Assembly (NCBI GenBank): GCA_964635875.1
Contig: CAZWRK010000034.1
Location: forward strand, 1-36,738
Reading direction: 5' to 3'
Length of the DNA stretch: 36,738 nucleotides
Source of the DNA: CAZWRK01 sp964635875
GTDB lineage: Bacteria; Pseudomonadota; Gammaproteobacteria; Burkholderiales; Aquaspirillaceae
Of this stretch, positions 16,877-24,677 are shown piece by piece. The position numbers were made by a program, and so were the translations under genes. Position 1 is the stretch's first letter; the number at the start of each line of letters is the position of its first letter. The notes below the pieces were generated by a model. That model did no database searches, was not told the DNA's origin, and was given only the letters and a program-made list of their open reading frames with translations.

Positions 16877-17146
16877 TTAACCAATCATAGAAGGAATTGC
16901 GCTAATTAACCGGATAGTAAACTCCATAATTGTGCGTAGCATCCACGGCCCTGCCAAAACCAAAACAATAAAAAGCGCAAGAAGCTTCGGGATAAAAGTT
17001 AGGGTCATTTCGTTAATTTGTGTCGCGGCCTGAATAATACTCACCAATAGACCGATCACCAATGCCACACCAAGTAAAGGCGCCGAAACAATAATCAAAG
17101 TAAACAGCGCATTCTGCACCAGATTAATAGCCACTTCAGGATTCAT
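16877..17146 (-). CDS. fliQ: Flagellar export gate protein FliQ
   Basis: FliQ is a small two-helix membrane subunit of the flagellar export gate. It has 89 residues, exactly the usual length, beginning MNPEVAINLVQNALFTLIIV. The two hydrophobic hairpin helices are around 15-38 and 55-75. The conserved SIIQAATQINEMTLTFIPKL lies between them. I chose the ATG at 17146 because AAGGAG precedes it by 6 nt; the TTG six codons earlier (17164) has no such site. It lies between fliP and fliR in the standard order. Confidence 0.96.
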   Translation of the reverse strand: MNPEVAINLVQNALFTLIIVSAPLLGVALVIGLLVSIIQAATQINEMTLTFIPKLLALFIVLVLAGPWMLRTIMEFTIRLISAIPSMIG

Positions 17147-17164
17147 ACTTTTCTCCTTATGCAA

Positions 17165-17929
17165 TTAGCTGGTGTAAAAGCTTTGAACCAATGAGCCCAT
17201 CAATAATGTCCAGCCATCGACAAGAACAAATAACATCAGCTTAAAAGGCAACGAGATAATCATAGGGGAAACCATCATCATCCCCATTGCCATTAATACT
17301 GTCGCGACCACCAAATCAATCACTAAAAATGGAATAAACACCATAAAGCCAATTTGGAAGGCTGTCTTCAGCTCACTAATGACAAAAGCGGGAACTAAAG
17401 TTCTAAAGGTAATATCTTCAGGGCCTTTAGGTGCCGGACTTCGAGAGATCTCAATAAAAAATTCTAAATCTTTTTCCCGGGTTTGGCGCACCATAAATTC
17501 CTTAAATGGCTTACCACCTGTTTCAAAAGCTTGCTCCATCGTTATTTTGTCATCGGAAAAAGGCACCCAGGCTTCTTTATAAGCTCGATCAAAAACCGGT
17601 CCCATAATAAAGAACGTTAAAAAAAGCGATAAACCGACCAAAACTTGGTTCGGCGGAGATTGCATCGTACCTAGCGCCTGACGGAGCAATGCCAAAACGA
17701 TCACAATCCGCGTAAAAGAAGTCATCATTAAAAATGTTGCCGGGATAAATGACATTGCTGTCATGAGAAGCAACATCTGCAGCGACAAAGAGTAGTTTGT
17801 TCCGCCACTTGGTGCGGGCGTGCCTGTCATCAAAGGCAGCGCCGGCGCAGCACTAGCGACCAGTGGCAAAACCAAGCCAATCACGCTAACCCAGCGCAAT
17901 GCTGAGCGAAAAGAAGGGAAAGAAATCAT
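17165..17929 (-). CDS. fliP: Flagellar export gate protein FliP
   Basis: FliP forms the core ring of the export gate in the inner membrane. The protein has 254 residues, as expected for the family. An N-terminal cleavable signal (about residues 1-27, ending LVLPLVASAAP) is typical of FliP. Helices such as LLLMTAMSFIPATFLMMTSF and IPFLVIDLVVATVLMAMGMM are conserved, as is LRQALGTMQSPPNQVLVGL. The ATG at 17929 begins 4 nt after the fliO stop and lacks a Shine-Dalgarno, so re-initiation after fliO is likely (inference). A start at 18013 in the same frame would overlap fliO by about 80 bp and bury the signal peptide, so I reject it. Confidence 0.95.
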   Translation of the reverse strand: MISFPSFRSALRWVSVIGLVLPLVASAAPALPLMTGTPAPSGGTNYSLSLQMLLLMTAMSFIPATFLMMTSFTRIVIVLALLRQALGTMQSPPNQVLVGLSLFLTFFIMGPVFDRAYKEAWVPFSDDKITMEQAFETGGKPFKEFMVRQTREKDLEFFIEISRSPAPKGPEDITFRTLVPAFVISELKTAFQIGFMVFIPFLVIDLVVATVLMAMGMMMVSPMIISLPFKLMLFVLVDGWTLLMGSLVQSFYTS

Positions 17930-17933
17930 ATTT

Positions 17934-18407
17934 TTAGGAGGGAGAAGAGTCGGTATGACGTTGAATTCGCAGAGCAGCCCGCAATCGCTCAGCAAAGGAG
18001 GCTGCACGATCATCGGTTAGCGGAGGCAGTTCAACAGGGTCTTCAGAAGAACGCTCTTGGCGTTCAAGCAAAGTAATATGATGCGCGGTAACCCCTAAAA
18101 CTAGCCGTGACTGTTCTGTCTCAACAATAACAACCTTTTCGCGAGATCCGACGGCGAGATTCGCAACCACTTTTAGAGAGGCGCGTTGCTGTAGCAACTG
18201 CCCGTGCATTGAGCGTCTCAATAACCACGCCAGTGCAGCAATGATGGCTAGCACAAACATAAGCGCGAGCGAAGTCTGAAGCAAACCAAGAAAAGGAGAA
18301 GGTAAGCTCGCAGCTGGCGTCACGGTGCTTGCAAAAGCAACGGTCCCGCCGTACAAGGCCAGGACCGCAACAAAAATGACTCGGAAAAATTGTTGTAGCC
18401 GGATCAT
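17934..18407 (-). CDS. fliO: Flagellar biosynthesis protein FliO
   Basis: FliO is a single-pass or signal-anchored inner-membrane factor that helps FliP ring assembly. The 157 residues show an N-terminal hydrophobic segment (VIFVAVLALYGGTVAFA, possible signal peptide). A second membrane helix (about 40-64, LLQTSLALMFVLAIIAALAW) follows, and then a cytoplasmic domain with LKVVANLAVGSREKVVIVE and LVLGVTAHHITLLE, the conserved FliO core. Its ATG overlaps the fliN stop as TAATG. The C-terminal tail is variable. Confidence 0.92.
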   Translation of the reverse strand: MIRLQQFFRVIFVAVLALYGGTVAFASTVTPAASLPSPFLGLLQTSLALMFVLAIIAALAWLLRRSMHGQLLQQRASLKVVANLAVGSREKVVIVETEQSRLVLGVTAHHITLLERQERSSEDPVELPPLTDDRAASFAERLRAALRIQRHTDSSPS

Positions 18408-18820
18408 TACTTTTGAAGACGCCGTAAACGCTCTGCAGGCGTAATGATATCTGTCAGGCGAATACCAAACTTATCATTAACAACCACCACCTCACCTTGC
18501 GCGATCAGGCATCCATTGACCAATACATCCATTGGCTCACCCGCCATACCATCCAACTCAACCACAGAACCTTGTGCTAATTGCAGCAAGTTTCTAATCG
18601 CAATTTTGGTGCGCCCAAGCTCGACAGTCATGCTGACAGGAATGTCTAAAATCATGTCAAGGTTTTGAGGCGGAACACCAGAGCCGCTCACTCCAGGAGT
18701 TAGCTCCTGGAATAAGTTAGCAGGCGTTACAACACTGCCGCCATCATCACCCGCAGGCTCATCCGCAGCTTGCTCAGCCATCGCTGCTGCCCAATCATCC
18801 ATGCTCACTGTATCGTCCAT
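18407..18820 (-). CDS. fliN: Flagellar motor switch protein FliN
   Basis: FliN forms the lower C ring with FliM, takes part in rotation switching and docks the export ATPase complex through FliH. It has 137 residues. The N-terminal ~50 residues are acidic and loosely structured (MDDTVSMDDWAAAMAEQAAD). The C-terminal SpoA domain has LDIPVSMTVELGRTKIAIR and DVLVNGCLIAQGEVVVVNDK, then FGIRLTDIITPAERLRRLQK. The start at 18820 has AGGTG a few bases upstream. A 104-bp spacer separates it from fliM; I see no clear promoter in it. Confidence 0.96.
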   Translation of the reverse strand: MDDTVSMDDWAAAMAEQAADEPAGDDGGSVVTPANLFQELTPGVSGSGVPPQNLDMILDIPVSMTVELGRTKIAIRNLLQLAQGSVVELDGMAGEPMDVLVNGCLIAQGEVVVVNDKFGIRLTDIITPAERLRRLQK

Positions 18821-18924
18821 TGATCTACACCTGTCCTGCTTGTTTCATTCAAATCTAGGGCACACGACTCTAGACACGAGATCTACGATCAACCACTCAG
18901 AAATTTGATGCGGTTTTTTAGGGG

Positions 18925-19974
18925 TTATTTCTCAGAAAGTCGCCCTAAGCTCGAGGACAAACCGGGAGACAACCCAGAAGAAGATAAGCTGACCTCACTA
19001 ATCTCTTGGGCGCCAGCCAATACCTTATCAACTTTTAAAGCATACTGATTATTCACCACACCATATTTACACTGTAGTACAGGGATCCCAGAGACATCCG
19101 CTACAACCGTTTCTGGAATTTCGACAGGAATGATGTCGCCTGCTTTAAGGCTAATCACGTCACGCAATGTAATATCAGTTTCAGCAAGGCATGCCACCAT
19201 CTCAACTTCAGCGATTTGAACTTGCCGAGACAGCAAACTGACCCAACGGTTATCAACCTCTGTGCGGTCAGCTGCCATGGTACTAGACAGCATATCGCGA
19301 ATCGGCTCCACCATTGAATAGGGCATGCAGACGTGGAAGTCACCACCACCTGCGCCTAATTCGATTCGGAAGGTCATTGATACGACGACTTCCGTTGGCG
19401 TTGCGATGTTGGCGAACTGAGTGTTCATCTCCGAGCGAATGTAGTTGAATTCAATCGGATAGACAGGCTCCCATGCTCGCTGGTACTCAATAAACACAAC
19501 CTCGAGCAATTTGCGAATAATCCGCTGTTCAGTCGGGGTAAAATCTCGCCCCTCCACGCGAACATGGTACCGACCATCACTACCAAATAAATTATCCACA
19601 ATCAAAAACACAAGATCAGGATCAAAAATTAGCAGCGCAGTACCACGCATCGGTTTGACGTGACACAGATTTAAGTTCGTTGGGACAACGAGATTCCGGA
19701 TAAATTCGCTGTATTTTGAAACCTTAACCGGCCCAACTGAGATTTCAGCATTCCGTCGAATAAAGTTAAATAAGCCTATACGCAAATTCCGAGCAAAACG
19801 CTCGTTGATAATTTCGAGAGTCGGCATCCGGCCGCGAACAATTCGCTCTTGCCGGCCAATTTCATACGCACGAACAGGCGCGCCGCCCTGCCGACTATCA
19901 TCACTATCATCGTCGCCATTGACGCCGCGCATCAGCGCGTCGACTTCCTCTTGGGATAGAATCTCGTCTGCCAT
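18925..19974 (-). CDS. fliM: Flagellar motor switch protein FliM
   Basis: FliM is the C-ring subunit that binds phosphorylated CheY and transmits the switch signal to FliG. It has 349 residues. The N-terminal CheY-P-binding motif is ILSQEEVDALM. The middle CheC-like domain includes RFARNLRIGLFNFIRRNAEI and LVVPTNLNLCHVKPMRGTAL. The C-terminal SpoA domain contains VSGIPVLQCKYGVVNNQYAL. The presence of the CheY site shows that the motor is under conventional chemotaxis control. The gene starts 2 nt after the fliL stop, so the two are co-translated. Confidence 0.97.
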   Translation of the reverse strand: MADEILSQEEVDALMRGVNGDDDSDDSRQGGAPVRAYEIGRQERIVRGRMPTLEIINERFARNLRIGLFNFIRRNAEISVGPVKVSKYSEFIRNLVVPTNLNLCHVKPMRGTALLIFDPDLVFLIVDNLFGSDGRYHVRVEGRDFTPTEQRIIRKLLEVVFIEYQRAWEPVYPIEFNYIRSEMNTQFANIATPTEVVVSMTFRIELGAGGGDFHVCMPYSMVEPIRDMLSSTMAADRTEVDNRWVSLLSRQVQIAEVEMVACLAETDITLRDVISLKAGDIIPVEIPETVVADVSGIPVLQCKYGVVNNQYALKVDKVLAGAQEISEVSLSSSGLSPGLSSSLGRLSEK

Positions 19975-19976
19975 GA

Positions 19977-20471
19977 TTACTGAGGCTGTACGATTAGAGA
20001 AGTAAACAAGACACCAGTCACGGGATCATCCATACCGGCATCGCTAATTGACTCATTCACAACCTGGCGAATTTGATTTTTCAGTCGAGCTTTACCTTCA
20101 GGCGTACCCATATCCTGAGCAGTTTTCGAGGATAAAAGTAAAATCATAGCGCTTCTGATTTTTGGCAAATAATTTTTGATGACTTCTTTTGCCTCAGGGC
20201 TGTCTAGTTCAACCTGAAACTCAACTTGCAGCATACCGCCGGGCTCACCAGCAAGATTGACAACAAACGTGTCAATTTTCTCAAAGATGGGAGGGTGTGC
20301 ATTTTTCTTGCTAGAGTGCTTTTTACCCGTGTCTTCGGAGTCGTGCCCCCCAGCCAAAAAGAAATATCCCATCGCGCCCGCTAATGCTAGAACAACAACG
20401 CCTAACGCGGCAATAACCATAACAAGCGGTTTTTTTCCTTCAGCGGGCTCTTTTTTTGGATCTGCTGCCAT
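19977..20471 (-). CDS. fliL: Flagellar basal body-associated protein FliL
   Basis: FliL is an inner-membrane protein around the stator that supports torque and stator function. The 164 residues comprise a lysine-rich cytoplasmic start, one membrane helix (about 17-40, VMVIAALGVVVLALAGAMGY), a flexible linker with GGHDSEDTGKKHSSKK, and a stomatin-like periplasmic domain (FVVNLAGEPGGMLQVEFQVE). It ends IRQVVNESISD plus a variable tail. It is probably the first gene of a fliLMNOPQR unit, since a terminator lies between it and fliK. I could not identify its promoter. Confidence 0.94.
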   Translation of the reverse strand: MAADPKKEPAEGKKPLVMVIAALGVVVLALAGAMGYFFLAGGHDSEDTGKKHSSKKNAHPPIFEKIDTFVVNLAGEPGGMLQVEFQVELDSPEAKEVIKNYLPKIRSAMILLLSSKTAQDMGTPEGKARLKNQIRQVVNESISDAGMDDPVTGVLFTSLIVQPQ

Positions 20472-20536
20472 TTAAAATCCGTCCTGAAAATAATAATTAT
20501 CTTAATAATAGCAGGGAATTGCTTCAGATTTTTCAT

Positions 20537-20566
20537 AAAAACGGGAGCCTAATTGCCCCCGTTTTT
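20537..20566 (-). terminator. Terminator between fliK and fliL
   Basis: AAAAACGGG (20537-20545) pairs with CCCGTTTTT (20558-20566), and the inner GCC/GGC bases extend the stem. On the minus strand it lies 28 bp after the fliK stop, with a T-run in the descending arm. It implies that fliL starts a new unit or depends on read-through. Confidence 0.75.
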
Positions 20567-20593
20567 AATCAAACCAAACAAAACCCAATTAAA

Positions 20594-21936
20594 TCAGGCA
20601 TATGTACTCACACGGCCATCATCAACTGAAATCTGTCGAACCAAAGGTGCCTCGGTCGGTTCAGTACCCTGAGGCAACACAACACGGCCATCAGCAATAT
20701 CACTGAAGCTAGGAGAACCCTCTGGCTGAGGATTGTTTTGGTTTGCAAAATTAAACTGCTGCTGGGCAGATTGGTTGTTTTGGTCACCAGAAGACACCTG
20801 AGCTCCGCCAAGTTGCAAGCCATTTTCTGCAAGCATGCTAGCCAACTTAGGCAAATGCTGCTCTAAAGAGTCACGCGTCTGCTGTGAAGATGCCATGAAT
20901 AGCACATTGACACTATCTTGATTGATTTTTAATGATACTTCTACCGGTCCCATATTAGCGGGTGTTACTTGAAGCTGAGCACTATCTAGCTTGCGCCCCA
21001 TCATCATCATAATTTGCTTACCGGCATCCTTTGCCCAAGCACTATCAGACAGCGGCGTACCTACTTGAAAAGTATTTTCAGCGCTGGTCTTAGTTGCATG
21101 CACGCTCTGTTGAGTTGTCGCCACTAATTGAGAGACAGTCGGAGAGGCTGTGCCACTGATGCTTGTACCATTTGCACCTTTAGGCTCTTCTTTCACCCCA
21201 CCAAACGGCAAATCTTGCAGGGCATCTTGGAAAGAACTTGCCGCTTTCTCTTTTGGAGAGGTACGCTCTACTGCTCCATCCAATAGCTTCGACAAGCGGG
21301 CATCAGCCCCTTGATCAGAAGCAGGGGACTGTCCATCAGCCTCGCCCTCAACAGATGCTTGACCAAGACCAGACGAGGAAGGCAGCTTTAGTAAGTCTGT
21401 CTTTGAGCCANNNNNNNNNNNNNNNNNNNNNNNNNNNNNNNNNNNNNNNNNNNNNNNNNNNNNNNNNNNNNNNNNNNNNNNNNNNNNNNNNNNNNNNNNN
21501 NNNNNNNNNNTGCTTGACCAAGACCAGACGAGGAAGGCAGCTTTAGTAAGTCTGTCTTTGAGCCACTATCCGAGCTGACCTCGGACAATACGTCACCATC
21601 TCCATCTAACTTTTGTGCTGCAGGCAAATCACTCGCATTCTTCGCATCAGGAGCAGGATGCACGCCAGGCATCATTGACTGTGCTAAAGCAATAAGATCA
21701 AGCAACGGATCTGATGCTGCGCTGGCATTGCCAGGCAGATCCTTTCCTTTTTTTGAAACATTTTTTGGATCGCCAAGCACATCAGGGACGGGCTTCAAAC
21801 TCTTCGATGAAATTTTGCTGTCAAAGAGCATAGAAAACGCGCCAGCAACACCGTCTGTGGCGACTTCATTCCCACTTGCAGAAATGGATGTGGGGGAAAA
21901 AGAAGATGCAGCAGCAGAAACGACCGTAATGCCCAT
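20594..21936 (-). CDS. fliK: Flagellar hook-length control protein FliK (contains scaffold gap)
   Basis: FliK is secreted during hook assembly, measures hook length and switches export specificity through FlhB. The ATG at 21936 has AAGGAG 8 nt upstream and starts MGITVVSAAASSFSPTSISA. The C-terminal switch domain is clear: GRKLDSAQLQVTPANMGPVE, VSLKINQDSVNVLFMASSQQ, LEQHLPKLASMLAENGLQLG. The middle is low-complexity and Ser/Asp/Pro-rich. A run of 100 N (21411-21510) interrupts the gene, and literal reading puts the halves in different frames. The 55 nt before the gap recur right after it. Removing one copy plus the N run (155 nt) joins the halves in frame into about 395 residues, a normal FliK length. 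I therefore call it one intact gene with an assembly artefact. Confidence 0.88.
21356..21410. repeat. 55-nt contig-end duplicate, copy 1
   Basis: This segment, beginning TGCTTGACCAAGACC and ending TTTGAGCCA, is identical to 21511-21565 on the other side of the N run. It looks like the overlap of two contig ends. Confidence 0.9.
21411..21510. other. Scaffold gap of 100 N
   Basis: Exactly 100 undetermined bases, the usual placeholder for a gap of unknown size. It is flanked by identical 55-nt sequences, so the real gap may be zero or negative. Confidence 0.97.
21511..21565. repeat. 55-nt contig-end duplicate, copy 2
   Basis: An exact copy of 21356-21410, starting directly after the N run. Both copies read as the same FliK peptide (GSKTDLLKLPSSSGLGQA). 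Confidence 0.9.
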
Positions 21937-21975
21937 TTGGGAAACTCCTTGACTTGGGTGATACTTGCACACACG

Positions 21976-21991
21976 AGCAAGATATGAGCCA
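21976..21991 (-). promoter_or_regulatory. Putative sigma-54 promoter of fliK
   Basis: The minus strand reads TGGCTC-ATATC-TTGCT against the consensus TGGCAC-N5-TTGCW: one mismatch, with the GG and GC dinucleotides at the required spacing. Predicted transcription would start near 21965, leaving a 29-nt leader that keeps the AAGGAG ribosome-binding site. An NtrC-type flagellar activator is encoded 6 kb upstream. Confidence 0.65.
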
Positions 21992-22051
21992 CTGACCACA
22001 CAGCAAAAATCAGGTCTCTGCAAGTAACACGGAGATAATCATCAAAAGCCA

Positions 22052-22489
22052 TTACTCCCCGCGAGATAAGACGCGAGAAGCAAGTTCATCTGTTTGTTTT
22101 TGCTCTTGGCGAGCACGCTTAAGATCTTCTCGCCGAGACTCCGCCTCTTTAAGCGTCTCCATCGCTTTTAGGCGCTTCCGCGCATCACGCCACTGCGCAG
22201 TCGCCACATCATAAAAGCTTTGGCACGTTGTCACCTCTTCTTTTTGAAGATTCACGGCGACATCTAAGCGATCAATAAAATGCTGGAAATCGACCCACTG
22301 CGTGACAGAAATTCCCATGCTGCCACGTTCAATTCGCTTTTCTTTATATTCGCCCAAAAAATTAGCAAGCTGCTCAAGCTTGGACTGGGCTCGAGTTAAA
22401 TTTTCGCGTGCAAATGCCATCTGCTTCGCCATGGCATCCGTCTTTTCAGACGCCAAACGAATCAACAACTCGTACTTGCTCACCGCCAT
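22052..22489 (-). CDS. fliJ: Flagellar export chaperone FliJ
   Basis: FliJ is the coiled-coil central stalk of the FliI ATPase ring and an escort for export chaperones. The 145 residues are almost entirely charged helix with heptad-like spacing (ASEKTDAMAKQMAFARENLT, FIDRLDVAVNLQKEEVTTCQ, RKRLKAMETLKEAESRREDL). That and its place directly after fliI identify it. It starts 24 bp after the fliI stop without an obvious Shine-Dalgarno. The next gene, fliK, begins after 115 bp and probably has its own promoter. Confidence 0.92.
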   Translation of the reverse strand: MAVSKYELLIRLASEKTDAMAKQMAFARENLTRAQSKLEQLANFLGEYKEKRIERGSMGISVTQWVDFQHFIDRLDVAVNLQKEEVTTCQSFYDVATAQWRDARKRLKAMETLKEAESRREDLKRARQEQKQTDELASRVLSRGE

Positions 22490-22513
22490 ATCAAAACAAA
22501 CCCATTAACACTT

Positions 22514-23902
22514 TTATCGGCCTAAAGTAGATTGAAGTAAATCACAGCTATTTGCATAGTCAAATGCGACATCCATTTCCTGCATTAAATACGAGGCCAT
22601 TGTTGGCTGCAAACGAATTGCCTCGTCCAACATTCGATCAGAGCCAGGCACATACGCGCCCACATTGATCAAATCTCGGTTCCTTTGGTAACGAGAGTAC
22701 AGCTGCTTGAACAAACGGGCAGATTCTAATTGCTCGCGAGAAACGATGTCTGCCATAACACGACTAATCGACTGTTCAATATCAATTGCTGGATAGTGCC
22801 CAGACTCCGCAAGCTGACGCGTTAGCACAAAGTGTCCATCCAAAATAGCACGTGCCGAGTCAGCAATAGGATCTTGTTGGTCATCGCCTTCAGACAAAAC
22901 CGTGTAGAAGCCAGTAATCGAACCACCACCCTCACGGCCATTCCCAGCACGCTCAATTAATTGAGGTAGCTTAGCAAACACAGAAGGAGGGTAACCTTTT
23001 GTGACAGGAGGCTCTCCAATCGCCAAAGCAATTTCACGCTGCGCCATCGCATAGCGTGTAACAGAGTCCATGAGCAATAAAACATCATGTCCTTGGTCGC
23101 GAAAGTACTCAGCCAGCGTAGTCGCATATGCGGCGCCGTGCAGACGCATCAAGGGCGGCGTATCCGCCGGTGCAGCCACAACAACAGACCTCGCCAAACC
23201 ATCTGGACCCAAAATATTCTGGATGAAATCTTTAACCTCTCGACCCCGTTCACCAATCAATCCGACGACGACGACATCGGCCTTAGTAAATCGCGCCATC
23301 ATGCCGAGAAGAACAGACTTACCCACGCCGGAGCCCGCAAACAAACCCAAGCGCTGCCCACGGCCCACGGTTAGCAAACCATTAATGGCTTTGACCCCAA
23401 CATCCAAAACATCATGTACCGGCGTGCGGTCCAAAGGATTGATTGAGTCTCCATACAAAGGATAATAATCCTCTGGGGAAAGGGCGCCTGCATCATCAAG
23501 AGGGCGGCCAAAAGAGTCCAAAATGCGCCCAAGCAAAGAAAGCCCCACGGGCACTTGGCGACCATAATTTGAGACAGCATTCGGCGCAGATGTGTGACCA
23601 AAGCGAGGAGGGTAAAGAGAGACAAGAGGAACAATCGGCGTGCCGGGCAAGAGACCTTGGACGCTCGAAATCGGCATTAAGTAGATGCGATCAGCAGAAA
23701 AGCCAACAACCTCTGCTTCAACTCGACGATTATCCGGCAACTTAATAATGCAAGCACTTCCCACCGGAAGACGAATGCCGACAGCCTCCATCACCATACC
23801 CGTTACACGAGTTAAACGCCCCTCAACTTGCCATAGAGACGCTGCATTTACGGCAGCACAACAATCTGTTAAATAATTTTTCCAGCGATCAAGTGCCTGC
23901 AT
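22514..23902 (-). CDS. fliI: Flagellum-specific ATPase FliI
   Basis: FliI is the hexameric ATPase of the flagellar type III export apparatus, at the cytoplasmic base of the gate. It has 462 residues. After an N-terminal beta-barrel domain come the Walker A loop GSGVGKS (190-196), PADTPPLMRLHGAAYATTLA, the Walker B region DVLLLMDSVTRYAMAQREIA and GSITGFYTVLSEGDDQQDPI. These are conserved with F1 beta subunits. The ATG at 23902 overlaps the fliH stop by 14 bp, so the two partners are translationally linked. Confidence 0.97.
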   Translation of the reverse strand: MQALDRWKNYLTDCCAAVNAASLWQVEGRLTRVTGMVMEAVGIRLPVGSACIIKLPDNRRVEAEVVGFSADRIYLMPISSVQGLLPGTPIVPLVSLYPPRFGHTSAPNAVSNYGRQVPVGLSLLGRILDSFGRPLDDAGALSPEDYYPLYGDSINPLDRTPVHDVLDVGVKAINGLLTVGRGQRLGLFAGSGVGKSVLLGMMARFTKADVVVVGLIGERGREVKDFIQNILGPDGLARSVVVAAPADTPPLMRLHGAAYATTLAEYFRDQGHDVLLLMDSVTRYAMAQREIALAIGEPPVTKGYPPSVFAKLPQLIERAGNGREGGGSITGFYTVLSEGDDQQDPIADSARAILDGHFVLTRQLAESGHYPAIDIEQSISRVMADIVSREQLESARLFKQLYSRYQRNRDLINVGAYVPGSDRMLDEAIRLQPTMASYLMQEMDVAFDYANSCDLLQSTLGR

Positions 23903-24677
23903 AGTTCTCGGCCCCTAATGTCGCAACCAAAGATTGCCACCGATGCCCTACAGTCAGATCTAAGTGTGTCTCTCTAGTGTCTAATAAACAGCCCCCACGC
24001 TCGACTTTCTCATCTTCAATAATCGTCCACACTTGAGCAAGCGCCTCAGCGTCAATATAGCGGCGAACAGTTTCGGCATCTAAGGGATTTACACGTAACC
24101 GAGCATCTTTTAGCTCAGAGGGCAAGCAACTCATAGCCTGTTGAATAATCGGCAACAAGGCATCTGAAGCAGAAGAAAGGTGATCCCCAACCATTTTTTT
24201 CGCACACGACATCGCCAAATGGAGAAGAACCGGTGCAATTTCTTGCTCCATCAAATCTAATTGCCGAATAAAGTTCGCTTGCACCTCTGAAAAATGAGCA
24301 AAAGCCTCTTGAAAAAGTTCTTTCGATTCTTTTTCTACAGCGTCAAAAGCCTCACTTCGACCTGCGACCAAACCAGCCTCTCTGCCCGCATCAAAGCCAG
24401 CCTGAAAAGCTTCTTGGTGAATAGCTTCTATTTCAGCAGCAGTGGGGTAGGCCAGTTGATGATCTAGCTGAAAATCAACGTCCTCAACAACGACACCTTC
24501 ATTCTCTAAGACCGACTCAGAAGGAGGCTCCCCGGAGTCCTCAGACTCGTCATCTAACTCTGCCTCAGCAACAGAGAGAGGAACGGGCATTTCTTTCGAC
24601 TCTAAATTCTCTAATGAGCGCAGCTGCCAAGGCAGCCACCCTTCGCCTTCTTCAGCGACAATGACTTTACTCGACAA
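23889..24677 (-). CDS. fliH: Flagellar assembly protein FliH, TTG start
   Basis: FliH is a dimeric regulator and stator of FliI that links the ATPase to FliN. I use the TTG at 24675-24677, which has GGAGG 6 nt upstream inside the end of fliG. It gives 262 residues starting (M)SSKVIVAEEGEGWLPWQL, like the SSKVI start common in FliH. An ATG at 24719 is in frame but overlaps fliG by 53 bp and adds an Arg-rich peptide unlike the family. An acidic low-complexity stretch (AELDDESEDSGEPPSESVLE) precedes the core. The core has the helix with repeated Gly spacing (FQAGFDAGREAGLVAGRSEA) and a C-terminal domain with PVLLHLAMSCAKKMVGDHLS. Confidence 0.92.
   Translation of the reverse strand: MSSKVIVAEEGEGWLPWQLRSLENLESKEMPVPLSVAEAELDDESEDSGEPPSESVLENEGVVVEDVDFQLDHQLAYPTAAEIEAIHQEAFQAGFDAGREAGLVAGRSEAFDAVEKESKELFQEAFAHFSEVQANFIRQLDLMEQEIAPVLLHLAMSCAKKMVGDHLSSASDALLPIIQQAMSCLPSELKDARLRVNPLDAETVRRYIDAEALAQVWTIIEDEKVERGGCLLDTRETHLDLTVGHRWQSLVATLGAENYAGT

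Noticed and set aside
21388..22023. Two separate broken fliK fragments (pseudogene)
   Set aside because: The break is caused by the N run and a duplicated contig end. Collapsing the duplicate restores a single frame.
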